Assembly: GCA_947455215.1 (NCBI GenBank)
Contig: CANGNA010000041.1
Coordinates: forward strand, 1 to 37,059
Direction: 5' to 3'
DNA length: 37,059 nucleotides
From: Chitinophagaceae bacterium
GTDB taxonomy: Bacteria > Bacteroidota > Bacteroidia > Chitinophagales > Chitinophagaceae
In this document: positions 8,581-17,043 of the stretch, piece by piece
Numbering within the stretch: position 1 is the first letter of the stretch
How the letters are laid out: every line of letters begins with the position of its first letter
The notes under the pieces: model-generated
Seen by the model: the letters and a program-made list of their open reading frames with translations, nothing else
Databases searched by the model: none
Told to the model about the DNA's origin: nothing
Made by a program: the position numbers and the translations under genes

Positions 8581-8838
8581 TTGTTGGTGTTCGCACCACA
8601 ACCATCGGGGCGTATTCTTTTTAATAGCACCAACCAACTGTACCGCCCTGTAAGGGCGGGCTATCCTAGCGCAGGGTTTCAACCCTGCGGCTTCTGCGGC
8701 GCCTCTCACGCCTTTGTTGGTGTTCGCACCAACAACCAACGGGACGTATTCGTTTTAATAGCACCAACCAACTGTACCGCCCTGTAAGGGCGGGCCATCC
8801 TAGCGCAGGGTTTCAACCCTGCGGCTTCTGCGGCCTCT
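8581..8838. repeat. Two tandem copies of a ~125-bp palindromic intergenic repeat
   Basis: Copy 1 (8581-8706) and copy 2 (8714-8838) are nearly identical and repeat at a 133-bp period. Each holds a TTGGTGTTCGCACC hairpin-like start, a core near cgggacgtattcgtttt (8740-8756 in copy 2), a 7-bp stem CCGCCCT-gta-AGGGCGG (8643-8659 in copy 1) and a 9-bp stem CGCAGGGTT-tc-AACCCTGCG (8670-8689 in copy 1). The block fills the space between two convergent genes (CAP protein ending 8553, transporter ending 8844). The hairpins could end transcription from both sides, although no T-tract follows them. It resembles REP/BIME-type elements, but no transposase-like partner gene is in the window. Confidence 0.88.
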
Positions 8839-8843
8839 AAACA

Positions 8844-10346
8844 CTAATGCACCTCGTGCATCAGCTTCCTCACTATAGGCGAAATAACGATCAACGCAAC
8901 CCCGGCTATCAAGGCATAAATAGCCAGGTTCTTATAGCCCTCAGTGTAGGCATTCAGTTTATCCAGCAATGTAGCATTGGCTTTTTCTGTACTCATGGCT
9001 GCACCAAGCAGACCTGCCGCATACTGTCCGTAAGCACTTGCCAGGAACCACATACCCATCATTACACCATGCAGTGGCTTAGGCGATAGCGTGGTCATGA
9101 TAGATAGCCCTATTGGCGACAGGCACAATTCCCCGATAGTAGATACCAGGTAGGCAAAGGTGAACAGGTTAAGCGATGTGATGCCATTGGCATCAGCAAA
9201 AAAGCGCGTGTAGTAGTATAAGTAAAAAGACAGGCTCACAAACAAAAAGCCCAGGCCAAACTTTACAACGGTATTGGGCTCCAGCTTGCGCTTACTCAGC
9301 CACAACCACAACAGGCCTACAAGCGGACTCAGCAATATCACAAATACCGAATTCGAGGCGTTGTTAACCACATTTGGGTCTATTTTCAGGCCCATCACTT
9401 TATCCGTAAGGTTATGCTCAGCAAACAGGCTCAGCGATCCGCCCGCCTGCTCAAAAAATGCCCAGAAGAAGATAGAGAAAATGATGAATATAAGGGCGGC
9501 GATAAGCTTTCTCTTTTCCTCCCGGTTATACTTGAACATTTCGTAGATGATGTATAGGAGGGTCAGCGGACCTACCGTGTACATAAAATAATCGGTGTAC
9601 TGGCTATTAGATACAAGGATAAGTATAAGCGGAATGGCCAGTAAAGACCCGCCATACACCATTATATCGTACATCTTTATTTTAGACGGTTCATGGCGCT
9701 CTCTTAATGGTGACAGGCCAATAGGTCCAAGCGTACGTTTGGTGAAGATAAATATCAGCAGGCTGATAGACATTACTATACCTGCCAGTCCGAACGCCAG
9801 GTTCCACGAATAATGTTTGCCAATATACACACAAAGCACACCGCCTAACAGTGCGCCTATGTTGATGCCCGAATAAAACAGGCCAAAACCGGCATCTCTT
9901 CTCGGGTCGCCTTGCTTGTACAAGCTACCCACCATTGTAGATATATTTGGCTTAAAGAAGCCGGTACCCACTATCGTAAAACTGATACCAATGTAAAACA
10001 GTGAAACAGGCGAAAAAGCAAGGATAAAACTACCTACTATCATCAGCGCACCACCCCAGAATATCGACTTCCTGAACCCAAGTATCTTATCTGCAAACAA
10101 TCCGCCTATAAATGCCAGCGTATACACAAAGGCCTGCGTGGCACCATATTGCAGGTTAGCTGCTTTATCTGTAAGGTGCAGCTGTCCTACCATAAATATG
10201 GTCAGCATACCCCTCATGCCGTAGAACGCAAACCGCTCCCACATCTCCGATAAGAATAGATACCACAGTTGTTTGGGGTATTTGCCTTTAAAGCTCTGTA
10301 TCTCTTCAAGCATCTGCGCGTCGGCCAGTGATGGTACTTGCTCCAT
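8844..10346 (-). CDS. POT/PTR-family proton-coupled peptide transporter (copy 1)
   Basis: This is a 500-residue major facilitator protein of the proton-dependent oligopeptide transporter (POT) family, which imports di- and tripeptides with protons. The first helix carries EMWERFAFYG (34-43), the ExxERFxYYG motif for proton coupling and peptide binding. GTGFFKPNISTMVG (127-140) and FYSGINIGALLG (157-168) are the two PTR2 signatures. About 12-14 hydrophobic segments are visible and the length is typical. The ATG at 10346 is the natural start. A second POT gene is encoded just upstream on the same strand, but a strong terminator at 10419-10450 separates them, so this copy probably has its own promoter. 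Confidence 0.95.
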   Translation of the reverse strand: MEQVPSLADAQMLEEIQSFKGKYPKQLWYLFLSEMWERFAFYGMRGMLTIFMVGQLHLTDKAANLQYGATQAFVYTLAFIGGLFADKILGFRKSIFWGGALMIVGSFILAFSPVSLFYIGISFTIVGTGFFKPNISTMVGSLYKQGDPRRDAGFGLFYSGINIGALLGGVLCVYIGKHYSWNLAFGLAGIVMSISLLIFIFTKRTLGPIGLSPLRERHEPSKIKMYDIMVYGGSLLAIPLILILVSNSQYTDYFMYTVGPLTLLYIIYEMFKYNREEKRKLIAALIFIIFSIFFWAFFEQAGGSLSLFAEHNLTDKVMGLKIDPNVVNNASNSVFVILLSPLVGLLWLWLSKRKLEPNTVVKFGLGFLFVSLSFYLYYYTRFFADANGITSLNLFTFAYLVSTIGELCLSPIGLSIMTTLSPKPLHGVMMGMWFLASAYGQYAAGLLGAAMSTEKANATLLDKLNAYTEGYKNLAIYALIAGVALIVISPIVRKLMHEVH

Positions 10347-10418
10347 TGTGTTGATATTACTTGTTGTCGTGAAGTTCGAAAATAATATTTATTCTTTGCT
10401 CCCTTTTTATTTCACCCA

Positions 10419-10450
10419 TAAAAAAACGGCAGAACTATTGTTCTGCCGTT
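10419..10450 (-). terminator. Rho-independent terminator of the second POT gene
   Basis: On the minus strand, AACGGCAGAAC (10450-10440) pairs perfectly over 11 bp with GTTCTGCCGTT (10435-10425) across a 4-nt loop, followed by a run of seven T. It lies just downstream of the POT gene ending at 10473. Confidence 0.93.
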
Positions 10451-10472
10451 GAATACTATGTTGTGTTTACTA

Positions 10473-12065
10473 TTAAGATATACCGTGCATCATCTTCTGC
10501 AGCTTACGGCTCAGCAGGAACAGCATCACAGCCGCCACACCAGAGAAGCCTACAAACAACATAAAGTAGCTATGCAGATCGCTGATCTCAAAACCAAGTA
10601 CATGCGGATGTACAGGGTTGGTAGGGTCGGGATATAATGAACTCATGGTACCGGCAAGCTTATTACCTGTAGCAATCGCCAGGAACCAGATGCCCATCAT
10701 CAGCGATGTAAAGCGACCCGGTGTCAGTTTATTAACCATAGATAAGCCGATAGGCGACAGGCAAAGTTCACCAATTGTGTGCAGGAAGTAAAGACCTGTC
10801 AAAAACAGGATGCTCGCACCGCCTGCGGGTATCGCTTTACAGCCAAATGCGATGAACAGGAATCCAGACGCCAGGAATGCCAGACCTAATGACTGTTTGA
10901 AAGGAGCCGCAGGGCTGATGCCTTTCTTGGCAAGAAATACCCAAACAGCGCTAATGATCGGAGCAAGGATCAGAATAAAGCCTGCGTTAAAGCTCTGGAA
11001 GTATGCCGCCGGCATTTCCCAACCAAACACATGCCTGTTCGTTTGCTCTTCAGCAAAGAATGTCAGAGAGGCTCCGGCCTGCTCAAAGCACATCCAGAAG
11101 AAGATAACGAATATCATGATCAGGATGATCACCCACAGCCTGTCTTTTTCAATTTTTGTCAGCGATTTGTCGGTAATGATAACAAATGGTCCTACAGCCG
11201 TCATGCCATATATAAGCGAACCCCACACGTCAATACCTGCACCAAAATACAGCGCAGAGAATGCTACCACAATACCACCTATAAGTATGGTCAGCTGTTG
11301 GCTGCTGAACGCAGGTGCGCTCTTTGCCGGTGCACCTGATGCATCAGTTGGAGCAGTATCATTTAACTTATTCGCTCCTACACCCAGTTGTTTGCCTTCC
11401 GGAGATACCAGGTATTTGTCTTTTGTAAGGTAAAAAACTACAAGGCTCACTATCATGCCTAAGCCAGCACAAAGGAAACCCCACTTGTAGTTATCTGTAA
11501 ACGAGCCACAGATCAATGGTGCAATAAGCGCACCAGCGTTGATACCCATATAAAATATGGTATAGGCAGAGTCTTTACGTGCATCACCTTCGCGATACAA
11601 CTGACCCACCATGGTAGAAATGTTCGGTTTAAAGAAGCCATTACCGAAGATCAGTGCCGTAAGGCCCGCCCACATAAGTGTTATCGCAAAGCCCTTTTCT
11701 GTTCCTGCCGCAAATGTTGCAGACGTAAACATCAGGAACTGGCCCAGTGCCATCATAGTACCGCCTACAAATATAGATTTGCGGTTGCCCCAATACCTGT
11801 CTGCCATATAGCCACCGATCAGTGGTGTCAGGTATACCAGGCCGGTGTAGCTGCCATAAATGTTACTCGCCAACGCCTTGTCCAGCAGCAGCATCTTGGT
11901 CATGTACAGGATAAATATCGCACGCATGCCATAATAGCTGAAGCGCTCCCAGAATTCGGTAACGAAAAGTACATACAAGCCCTTCGGATGTCCTTTCTGC
12001 GAGGTGGCAATATCCGCAGGTACGTCTAAGATCGAACCTGGCTCCTGGTTTGGTAAATTACTCAT
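10473..12065 (-). CDS. POT/PTR-family proton-coupled peptide transporter (copy 2)
   Basis: This 530-residue POT-family peptide transporter is paralogous to the downstream copy. EFWERFSYYG (37-46) is the canonical proton/peptide motif. GNGFFKPNISTMVGQLYREG and FYMGINAGAL are the PTR2 signatures. It is longer than its neighbour mainly because of a hydrophilic stretch near residues 225-250 (rich in Ala, Pro, Ser, Thr), probably a cytoplasmic loop between the two six-helix halves. The start ATG is at 12065. The gene is divergent from purD, with a 98-bp intergenic gap that must hold both promoters. Substrates are likely di/tripeptides; a difference in preference between the copies cannot be read from sequence. 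Confidence 0.95.
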   Translation of the reverse strand: MSNLPNQEPGSILDVPADIATSQKGHPKGLYVLFVTEFWERFSYYGMRAIFILYMTKMLLLDKALASNIYGSYTGLVYLTPLIGGYMADRYWGNRKSIFVGGTMMALGQFLMFTSATFAAGTEKGFAITLMWAGLTALIFGNGFFKPNISTMVGQLYREGDARKDSAYTIFYMGINAGALIAPLICGSFTDNYKWGFLCAGLGMIVSLVVFYLTKDKYLVSPEGKQLGVGANKLNDTAPTDASGAPAKSAPAFSSQQLTILIGGIVVAFSALYFGAGIDVWGSLIYGMTAVGPFVIITDKSLTKIEKDRLWVIILIMIFVIFFWMCFEQAGASLTFFAEEQTNRHVFGWEMPAAYFQSFNAGFILILAPIISAVWVFLAKKGISPAAPFKQSLGLAFLASGFLFIAFGCKAIPAGGASILFLTGLYFLHTIGELCLSPIGLSMVNKLTPGRFTSLMMGIWFLAIATGNKLAGTMSSLYPDPTNPVHPHVLGFEISDLHSYFMLFVGFSGVAAVMLFLLSRKLQKMMHGIS

Positions 12066-12163
12066 TTGCTTATTCTTGATTTTAACTGAACTGCCAAAAT
12101 AAAGGAAAAATAGTTACCGAAGTCCTCCGTTTTGTTGTTTTTTTGCACAGCAATTACACAATC

Positions 12164-13438
12164 ATGGAAAATATACTCCTTTTAGGGGGAGGTGGACGCG
12201 AATGTACACTGGCCTGGAAGATAACACAAAGCTCTTTATGTAACTCTTTGTTCATTGCGCCCGGTAACGCCGGCACTCCGGCTTATGGCACTAATCTGTC
12301 TATTGGTGTTAACGACTTTGCCGGTATCAAGGCAGCTTGTCTGCAGCACAATATTTCCATGTTGGTGGTGGGCCCCGAAGATCCTTTGGTAGCCGGCGTG
12401 CGCGATTTCTTCGAAGCCGATGATCAGCTGAAGCATATAAAGGTAGTTGGCCCCGGTAAAGAGGGCGCACAGCTAGAGGGCAGCAAGGCATTCTCTAAAA
12501 AGTTCATGGAGCGCCATAACATTCCCACGGCCGCTTATAAAGAATTCACTCGCGATAATTTCGAAGACGGGTTAACATATATAGCTTCCGCCACGCCGCC
12601 ATTTGTGCTCAAAGCCGATGGCCTGGCGGCCGGCAAAGGCGTGATCATCACGTCCGACGTAAAAGAAGCGCAGGATGCGTTCCGCTCCATGATAATGGAC
12701 GCGCAGTTCGGCAAGGCGGGCGATAAGGTAGTGATAGAGCAATTCCTCGACGGTATAGAACTTTCAGTTTTTGCCCTTACCGATGGCGAACATTATGTGT
12801 TACTCCCTGAGGCCAAGGACTACAAAAGGGTAGGTGAGGGCGATACCGGTCTCAACACCGGCGGTATGGGCGCTATTTCTCCCGTACCATTTGCCGATAA
12901 AGTATTTATGGATAAGGTGGTGAGCCGTATCGTAGAACCAACAGTAAAAGGTTTGAAAGCAGAAGGCATACCTTATAAGGGCTTTATCTTCTTCGGACTT
13001 ATAAAGGTGAACAGCGAGCCTATGGTCATTGAATATAACAGCCGCATGGGCGACCCTGAAACCGAAGTGGTCATACCACGACTGAAGAACGACATTGTCG
13101 ATCTGTTTATCAAAATGCACCAGGGCCGATTGAATGAAGTGACCATAGAGCACGACACCCGCGCAGCTGGTACCGTAATGCTGGTAGCCGGCGGCTATCC
13201 CGGCGATTATAGGAAGGGTGATGTAATGACCGGCTTCGAAAATGTATCGGGTAGCATGTTGCTACACGCTGGTACCACTACAAAAGACGGCAATACAGTT
13301 ACCAATGGCGGCCGCGTACTGGCCATCACATCAATGGGCAACAATATTAAAGAAGCATTGGCTGTTTCCTTTAAAAATGCAGCACTGATAGATTACGCTG
13401 GTAAGTATTACAGGAAGGATATAGGGTGGGAGTTTTAA
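12164..13438 (+). CDS. purD: Phosphoribosylamine-glycine ligase (GAR synthetase)
   Basis: This 424-residue ATP-grasp enzyme joins glycine to phosphoribosylamine, the second step of de novo purine synthesis. Recognizable blocks are ILLLGGGGRE at the N-terminus, VVGPEDPLVAGVRDFF, LEGSKAFSKKFMERHNIPTA, the ATP-grasp segment FVLKADGLAAGKGVII, GLNTGGMGAISP, and EYNSRMGDPETEVVIPRL near the metal site. The length is that of monofunctional PurD. Codon 14 (12203-12205) is Cys where most PurD proteins have His in GREHAL. ATG 12164 is chosen over a TTG at 12143 because family members begin at this methionine. The gene ends 5 bp before the convergent toxin gene. Confidence 0.96.
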   Translation: MENILLLGGGGRECTLAWKITQSSLCNSLFIAPGNAGTPAYGTNLSIGVNDFAGIKAACLQHNISMLVVGPEDPLVAGVRDFFEADDQLKHIKVVGPGKEGAQLEGSKAFSKKFMERHNIPTAAYKEFTRDNFEDGLTYIASATPPFVLKADGLAAGKGVIITSDVKEAQDAFRSMIMDAQFGKAGDKVVIEQFLDGIELSVFALTDGEHYVLLPEAKDYKRVGEGDTGLNTGGMGAISPVPFADKVFMDKVVSRIVEPTVKGLKAEGIPYKGFIFFGLIKVNSEPMVIEYNSRMGDPETEVVIPRLKNDIVDLFIKMHQGRLNEVTIEHDTRAAGTVMLVAGGYPGDYRKGDVMTGFENVSGSMLLHAGTTTKDGNTVTNGGRVLAITSMGNNIKEALAVSFKNAALIDYAGKYYRKDIGWEF

Positions 13439-13443
13439 ATAAA

Positions 13444-13743
13444 CTACCTTTTGTATTTCTTTTTAGGATGTTGTTTATGGTGAAAGATAGACGTGATGAT
13501 GATTAACTGATTTGCTTCATCAATAGTAAAGATGATAGAAAATGGATATTTTTTAATAATTGCCTCTCGGAATTGCTTCTTTGCTTTGCGGTAGAGCGCT
13601 GGATTTTCGCAGATTTGTTCGATTCTTATTCCAACTGCAACTCTGAAACTGTCGCCGACAAGTTCGCTTTTTTCAAGATACCATAGAAATGCATTATCAA
13701 ATTGTATGCGCGATTTTAGGGTGAAGGTATGGGCGTATTTCAT
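13444..13743 (-). CDS. RelE/ParE-superfamily toxin
   Basis: This is a 99-residue basic protein with the small alpha/beta RelE/ParE fold pattern: an N-terminal helix with WYLEKSELVGDSFRVAV, a middle segment ICENPALYRKAKKQFREAIIKKYPFSIIFTID, and a final strand LIIITSIFHHKQHP. The Pro-Phe-Ser-Ile-Ile-Phe strand and the His-rich end are typical of ParE-like proteins, which inhibit gyrase, or of RelE-like ribosome-dependent RNases; the sequence does not decide between them. It overlaps the upstream antitoxin gene by 4 bp (ATGA), a common sign of translational coupling in toxin-antitoxin pairs. Confidence 0.88.
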   Translation of the reverse strand: MKYAHTFTLKSRIQFDNAFLWYLEKSELVGDSFRVAVGIRIEQICENPALYRKAKKQFREAIIKKYPFSIIFTIDEANQLIIITSIFHHKQHPKKKYKR

Positions 13744-13985
13744 TTATTTAGAAAGCGTTTTTTTACTTCATCAAGAGATCGCTCCATTTCCTCGGGAGAT
13801 ACCATTTTCCCTCCGCTCTTGTAATATTCATATTCAGCATCCATCTCTGCTACAAATTGAGGATCCTCCCACTTATCATAGGTGTCAGTCTCATTAATGC
13901 TGTCCACAAACTCAAGCACCTCTTCTTTCTGCTCTTCGCTAAGCCTGGCTATTGCATCAGCTAATTTCTTGTCTATCGCCGTCAT
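13740..13985 (-). CDS. Antitoxin of the ParE-like toxin
   Basis: This is an 81-residue acidic protein with an N-terminal helix rich in Glu and Leu (LADAIARLSEEQKEEVLEFVDSI) and a polar C-terminus (MVSPEEMERSLDEVKKRFL). This matches the small antitoxins that precede ParE toxins in Bacteroidota. The N-terminal half probably folds and dimerizes while the C-terminal tail wraps the toxin. No clear ribbon-helix-helix or HTH DNA-binding motif can be read, so autoregulation is uncertain. The gene is first in a two-gene operon, antitoxin then toxin, with a 4-bp overlap. Confidence 0.85.
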   Translation of the reverse strand: MTAIDKKLADAIARLSEEQKEEVLEFVDSINETDTYDKWEDPQFVAEMDAEYEYYKSGGKMVSPEEMERSLDEVKKRFLNK

Positions 13986-14043
13986 ACAAAAACTATTGTG
14001 TTACGAATTTACGAAATTCAATTGGCATTCGCTTTGCTGTACT

Positions 14044-14088
14044 AAAGCGTTAACTATCTAAATTAACGCTTTCTTGATTTTAAGAAAG
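14044..14088. promoter_or_regulatory. Two overlapping inverted repeats between antitoxin and AsmA genes
   Basis: AAAGCGTTAA (14044-14053) and TTAACGCTTT (14063-14072) form a perfect 10-bp inverted repeat with a 9-bp spacer. CTTTCTT (14069-14075) and AAGAAAG (14082-14088) form a second, 7-bp repeat that shares four bases with the first, so only one hairpin could form at a time. The pair sits in a 151-bp divergent intergenic region. It could be an operator for either gene or a switchable leader structure. Confidence 0.5.
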
Positions 14089-14096
14089 TACCTTTA
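14089..14096 (+). promoter_or_regulatory. Candidate -7 element (TACCTTTA) for the AsmA-like gene
   Basis: TACCTTTA matches seven of eight positions of TAnnTTTG and lies 40 bp before the ATG at 14137. The nearest upstream TTG (14074-14076) is closer than the usual 19-21 bp, so support is modest. Confidence 0.35.
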
Positions 14097-14136
14097 CAAC
14101 TATAACACACATTGTCAAACAGTATAAATTAATTAC

Positions 14137-16809
14137 ATGAAAATATTGAAGCGCGTCCTCGCTGGTGTTGGTATTTTGCTTTTGCTTCTCATCGTAGCAG
14201 CCATCGTTATCCCCATCATGTTCAAAGGCAAGATATTGGAGGTAGCTAAAACGCAGATGAACAAGCAGTTAAATGCTACTACCGATTTTAAAGATGTAGA
14301 CATTTCACTGTTCCGTCATTTCCCTAACCTGGCTGTTGGTATCGAGCAGATCAGCATTGTAGGTAAAGATGCATTCAAGAACGATACGCTCATCGCTGCT
14401 AAAAGTATCGATGTGTCTGTTGACCTGATGGCCGCCCTCAGCGGTAAGTACGATATTAAGAAGGTAGCTATCATATCCCCGCGCATACACGCTATTGTGC
14501 ATGAAAATGGTGAGGCCAACTGGAACATAACTAAGCCGGAACCAGCCACAACACCAACAGAACCTTCAAAGCCTTTTGCCTTTAAATTGCGCAAATACAG
14601 TATAGAAAATGCCTACATAGAATACCGCGATGAGCAGGCTAAGATGAGCAGCGTCCTTGAAAATTTTACGCACGAAGGTAGTGGCGATTTCAGCAGCGAT
14701 GCGTTTACACTGGCCACCCATACCACCGCCGATGCCATCAGCTTCACCTATGGTAATATCCCTTACCTCAACAAGGTAAAGACCGAGGTGGACATGGATC
14801 TGGAGGTAGACAATAAAACCAGCAAGTACAGCTTTAATACAGAGAAGATTCAGCTCAATGGCCTCAGGTTGTCAACCAAGGGCTTTGTACAGCTGCCCGA
14901 TACACTGAACACCGTTATGGATGTGCAGTTCAGCACCCCATCTAACGACTTTAAGGATATCTTGTCCCTAGTACCGGGCATCTACCAGAACAATTTTAAA
15001 GACATCAAGACAACAGGTAAGGCAGCACTCAATGGCTTTGTAAAAGGTACCTACAATGCTAAGCAAATGCCGGCTTATGCGCTCAATCTCTCTATCGAGA
15101 ACGGCTCCTTCCAATACCCCGACCTGCCACAGAAGGTTTCCGACATACAGGTAAAGGTGGCTGTTAATAACCCCGATGGTATTACCGATCATACAGTAGT
15201 TAATGTAGAGCGTGGCCATATAGTGTTTGGGGCCGATCCGTTCGATTTTCGCCTGTTGCTCAAAACCCCTGTTAGTAACCAATGGGTAGATGCCACCATG
15301 AAGGGCAGGCTGGACCTCGCCCAGGTGCAGAAGTTCGTTAAGCTGGAGGCTGGTACTAAACTGGCAGGGGTTGTTACTGCCGATGTATCTGTAAAAGGTT
15401 CTATAGCCGCTGCCCAAAAACAGAAGTACGACGAGCTCTATGCTGCCGGCACCATCCTGCTCAATAATATTGCCTACGCTTCTAAGGACTATCCTGATGG
15501 TGTAAACGTAAACAATATGCAGCTCACCTTCAATCCTAAGAATGTAACCATGACGGGTCTTAAAGGCCAGTACATGCAGATCAACTTTACCGGCGATGGC
15601 ACTATAGACAACCTGTTAGGCTATTACCTCCACAACGAGCCACTTACAGCCGCCCTGCACTTTACAGCCGATAAGATTGACATGAACAAGTTCATGTCTG
15701 CATCGTCTACAACTACCACCTCGGCTGCGCCAACGCCTGTGTTCATAGTGCCCGATAACCTGGATGTAACGTTGAAGACGGAAGTAGGCTCTGTTAAGTA
15801 CAATAAAATTACGCTCACAGATGTGCAGGCTGCCCTCATGGTGCGCAACCAGGTTGTAGCGCTGCAGAATGTATCTGGCAAGGGCCTTGATGGTAATATA
15901 AAGATGAGTGGCTTCTATGGCACTAAGAACGACAAAAAGAACCCCGATATCAGCTTCGACTATTCAGTAGAAAATGTTGATGTACAGAAGACCTACAATG
16001 CCGTAGATATGGTGCAGAAAATGATGCCTGCAGGTAAATATGTACAGGGCAAGATGACCTCTCACCTCAGCATGACGGGCAAGATGGGCTCCGATATGAG
16101 CCCGCAGATGAACAGTCTTACTGGTAAGGGTGATCTGTACATGCTCAGCGGCACTTTAAGTGGTTTCCCGGTTACAGATCAGCTGGCCAATAAGTTGAAT
16201 ATTGCTAAGCTCAAGTCGTTCCCGCTCAAGGATATGAAGCTGTTCTTCTCGTTTGCCAATGGACGCCTTACTGTCGATCCATACAAATTCAAGATAGACC
16301 AGATCGACGCGGAAGTGGCAGGTAGCCACGGTTTCGACCAGACCATACAATACGGCGTCAACCTGTCTGTGCCTACTGCTATGATGGGTTCACAAGGCAC
16401 TGCAATGGTCAATAACCTGGTGAGCCAGGCAGCCGGTAAGGGGCTGAATGTAAAGGTGGGCGATAAGGTGAACCTCGCTGTCACCATCACCGGTACGGTT
16501 ACCAGTCCTAAGATAGAGACCAACCTCAAGAGCATGGCCGGCGATGCCGTGAACGACGTAAAAAAACAGCTGGAAGATATGGCCAAACACAAGGCCGATA
16601 GCATTAAGAACGTGGTAAAAGACACCGTTAAAGCCATTAAGAACCAGGCAATTAATGCAGTGAAAGACGAATTGAAAAATCAATTCCTGGGCAATAAAGA
16701 CACAACTAAAAAGAACAATGGCACCAACAATGCTGTAAATAATGCAGTGAACAATGCTGCCGATAAAGCGAAGGATGGATTAAAGAATTTGTTCGGCAAG
16801 AAGAAATAG
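14137..16809 (+). CDS. AsmA-family envelope protein
   Basis: This 890-residue protein is anchored by one N-terminal helix (about residues 5-30, LAGVGILLLLLIVAAIVIPIMF). The rest should lie in the periplasm. Residues about 30-130 match the AsmA start: LRHFPNL-type and VDISLFRHFPNLAVGIEQI, SIDVSVDLMAAL, and KVAIISPRIHAIVHENGEANW. The body is made of repeated beta-strand units, as in AsmA/TamB-like lipid bridges that carry phospholipids between membranes. A conserved AsmA C-terminal block occurs near 640-800 (LTGKGDLYMLSGTLSGFPV, LKDMKLFFSFANGRLTVDP). The last 90 residues are an Asn/Lys/Ala-rich, probably helical tail (NNAVNNAVNNAADKAK), variable in the family. The gene stands alone, followed by a strong terminator. 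The lipid-transport role is inferred from the family. Confidence 0.88.
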   Translation: MKILKRVLAGVGILLLLLIVAAIVIPIMFKGKILEVAKTQMNKQLNATTDFKDVDISLFRHFPNLAVGIEQISIVGKDAFKNDTLIAAKSIDVSVDLMAALSGKYDIKKVAIISPRIHAIVHENGEANWNITKPEPATTPTEPSKPFAFKLRKYSIENAYIEYRDEQAKMSSVLENFTHEGSGDFSSDAFTLATHTTADAISFTYGNIPYLNKVKTEVDMDLEVDNKTSKYSFNTEKIQLNGLRLSTKGFVQLPDTLNTVMDVQFSTPSNDFKDILSLVPGIYQNNFKDIKTTGKAALNGFVKGTYNAKQMPAYALNLSIENGSFQYPDLPQKVSDIQVKVAVNNPDGITDHTVVNVERGHIVFGADPFDFRLLLKTPVSNQWVDATMKGRLDLAQVQKFVKLEAGTKLAGVVTADVSVKGSIAAAQKQKYDELYAAGTILLNNIAYASKDYPDGVNVNNMQLTFNPKNVTMTGLKGQYMQINFTGDGTIDNLLGYYLHNEPLTAALHFTADKIDMNKFMSASSTTTTSAAPTPVFIVPDNLDVTLKTEVGSVKYNKITLTDVQAALMVRNQVVALQNVSGKGLDGNIKMSGFYGTKNDKKNPDISFDYSVENVDVQKTYNAVDMVQKMMPAGKYVQGKMTSHLSMTGKMGSDMSPQMNSLTGKGDLYMLSGTLSGFPVTDQLANKLNIAKLKSFPLKDMKLFFSFANGRLTVDPYKFKIDQIDAEVAGSHGFDQTIQYGVNLSVPTAMMGSQGTAMVNNLVSQAAGKGLNVKVGDKVNLAVTITGTVTSPKIETNLKSMAGDAVNDVKKQLEDMAKHKADSIKNVVKDTVKAIKNQAINAVKDELKNQFLGNKDTTKKNNGTNNAVNNAVNNAADKAKDGLKNLFGKKK

Positions 16810-16827
16810 ATTGCAGAGCTGTTAAGC

Positions 16828-16863
16828 AAAAAAAAGGTGTTTCGCGAAGAAACACCTTTTTTT
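16828..16863 (+). terminator. Rho-independent terminator after the AsmA-like gene
   Basis: GGTGTTTC (16836-16843) pairs with GAAACACC (16849-16856) across a 5-nt loop. The stem is extended by an A-tract on the left and seven T on the right, so it can act on both strands. The DNA from 16864 to 17043 holds no gene; a short duplicated word (cacatgaa) occurs near 16981 and 17002. Confidence 0.92.
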
Positions 16864-17043
16864 ATTTGAATAACTAAAAATCAACAAGGATAAGGTTTAT
16901 TGCGTTAGCTCTTAACATCATGGTAAAGGTGGATAATTTATCAACGCTCTTTAAAAAAAAATGATGAAATGTGCGAAAATCCACATGAATTGCTAAAAAA
17001 GGCACATGAAATGCAAAATGGCTTTTGTTGTATTTTTAATTAT

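Noticed and set aside
8575-8787. A 70-codon frame across the palindromic repeats
   Set aside because: It is made entirely of the repeated hairpin units and repeats itself; no coding features.
10810-11433. A 207-codon open frame antisense to the second POT gene
   Set aside because: It is the mirror of a well-supported membrane protein gene and shows no coherent domain or start context.
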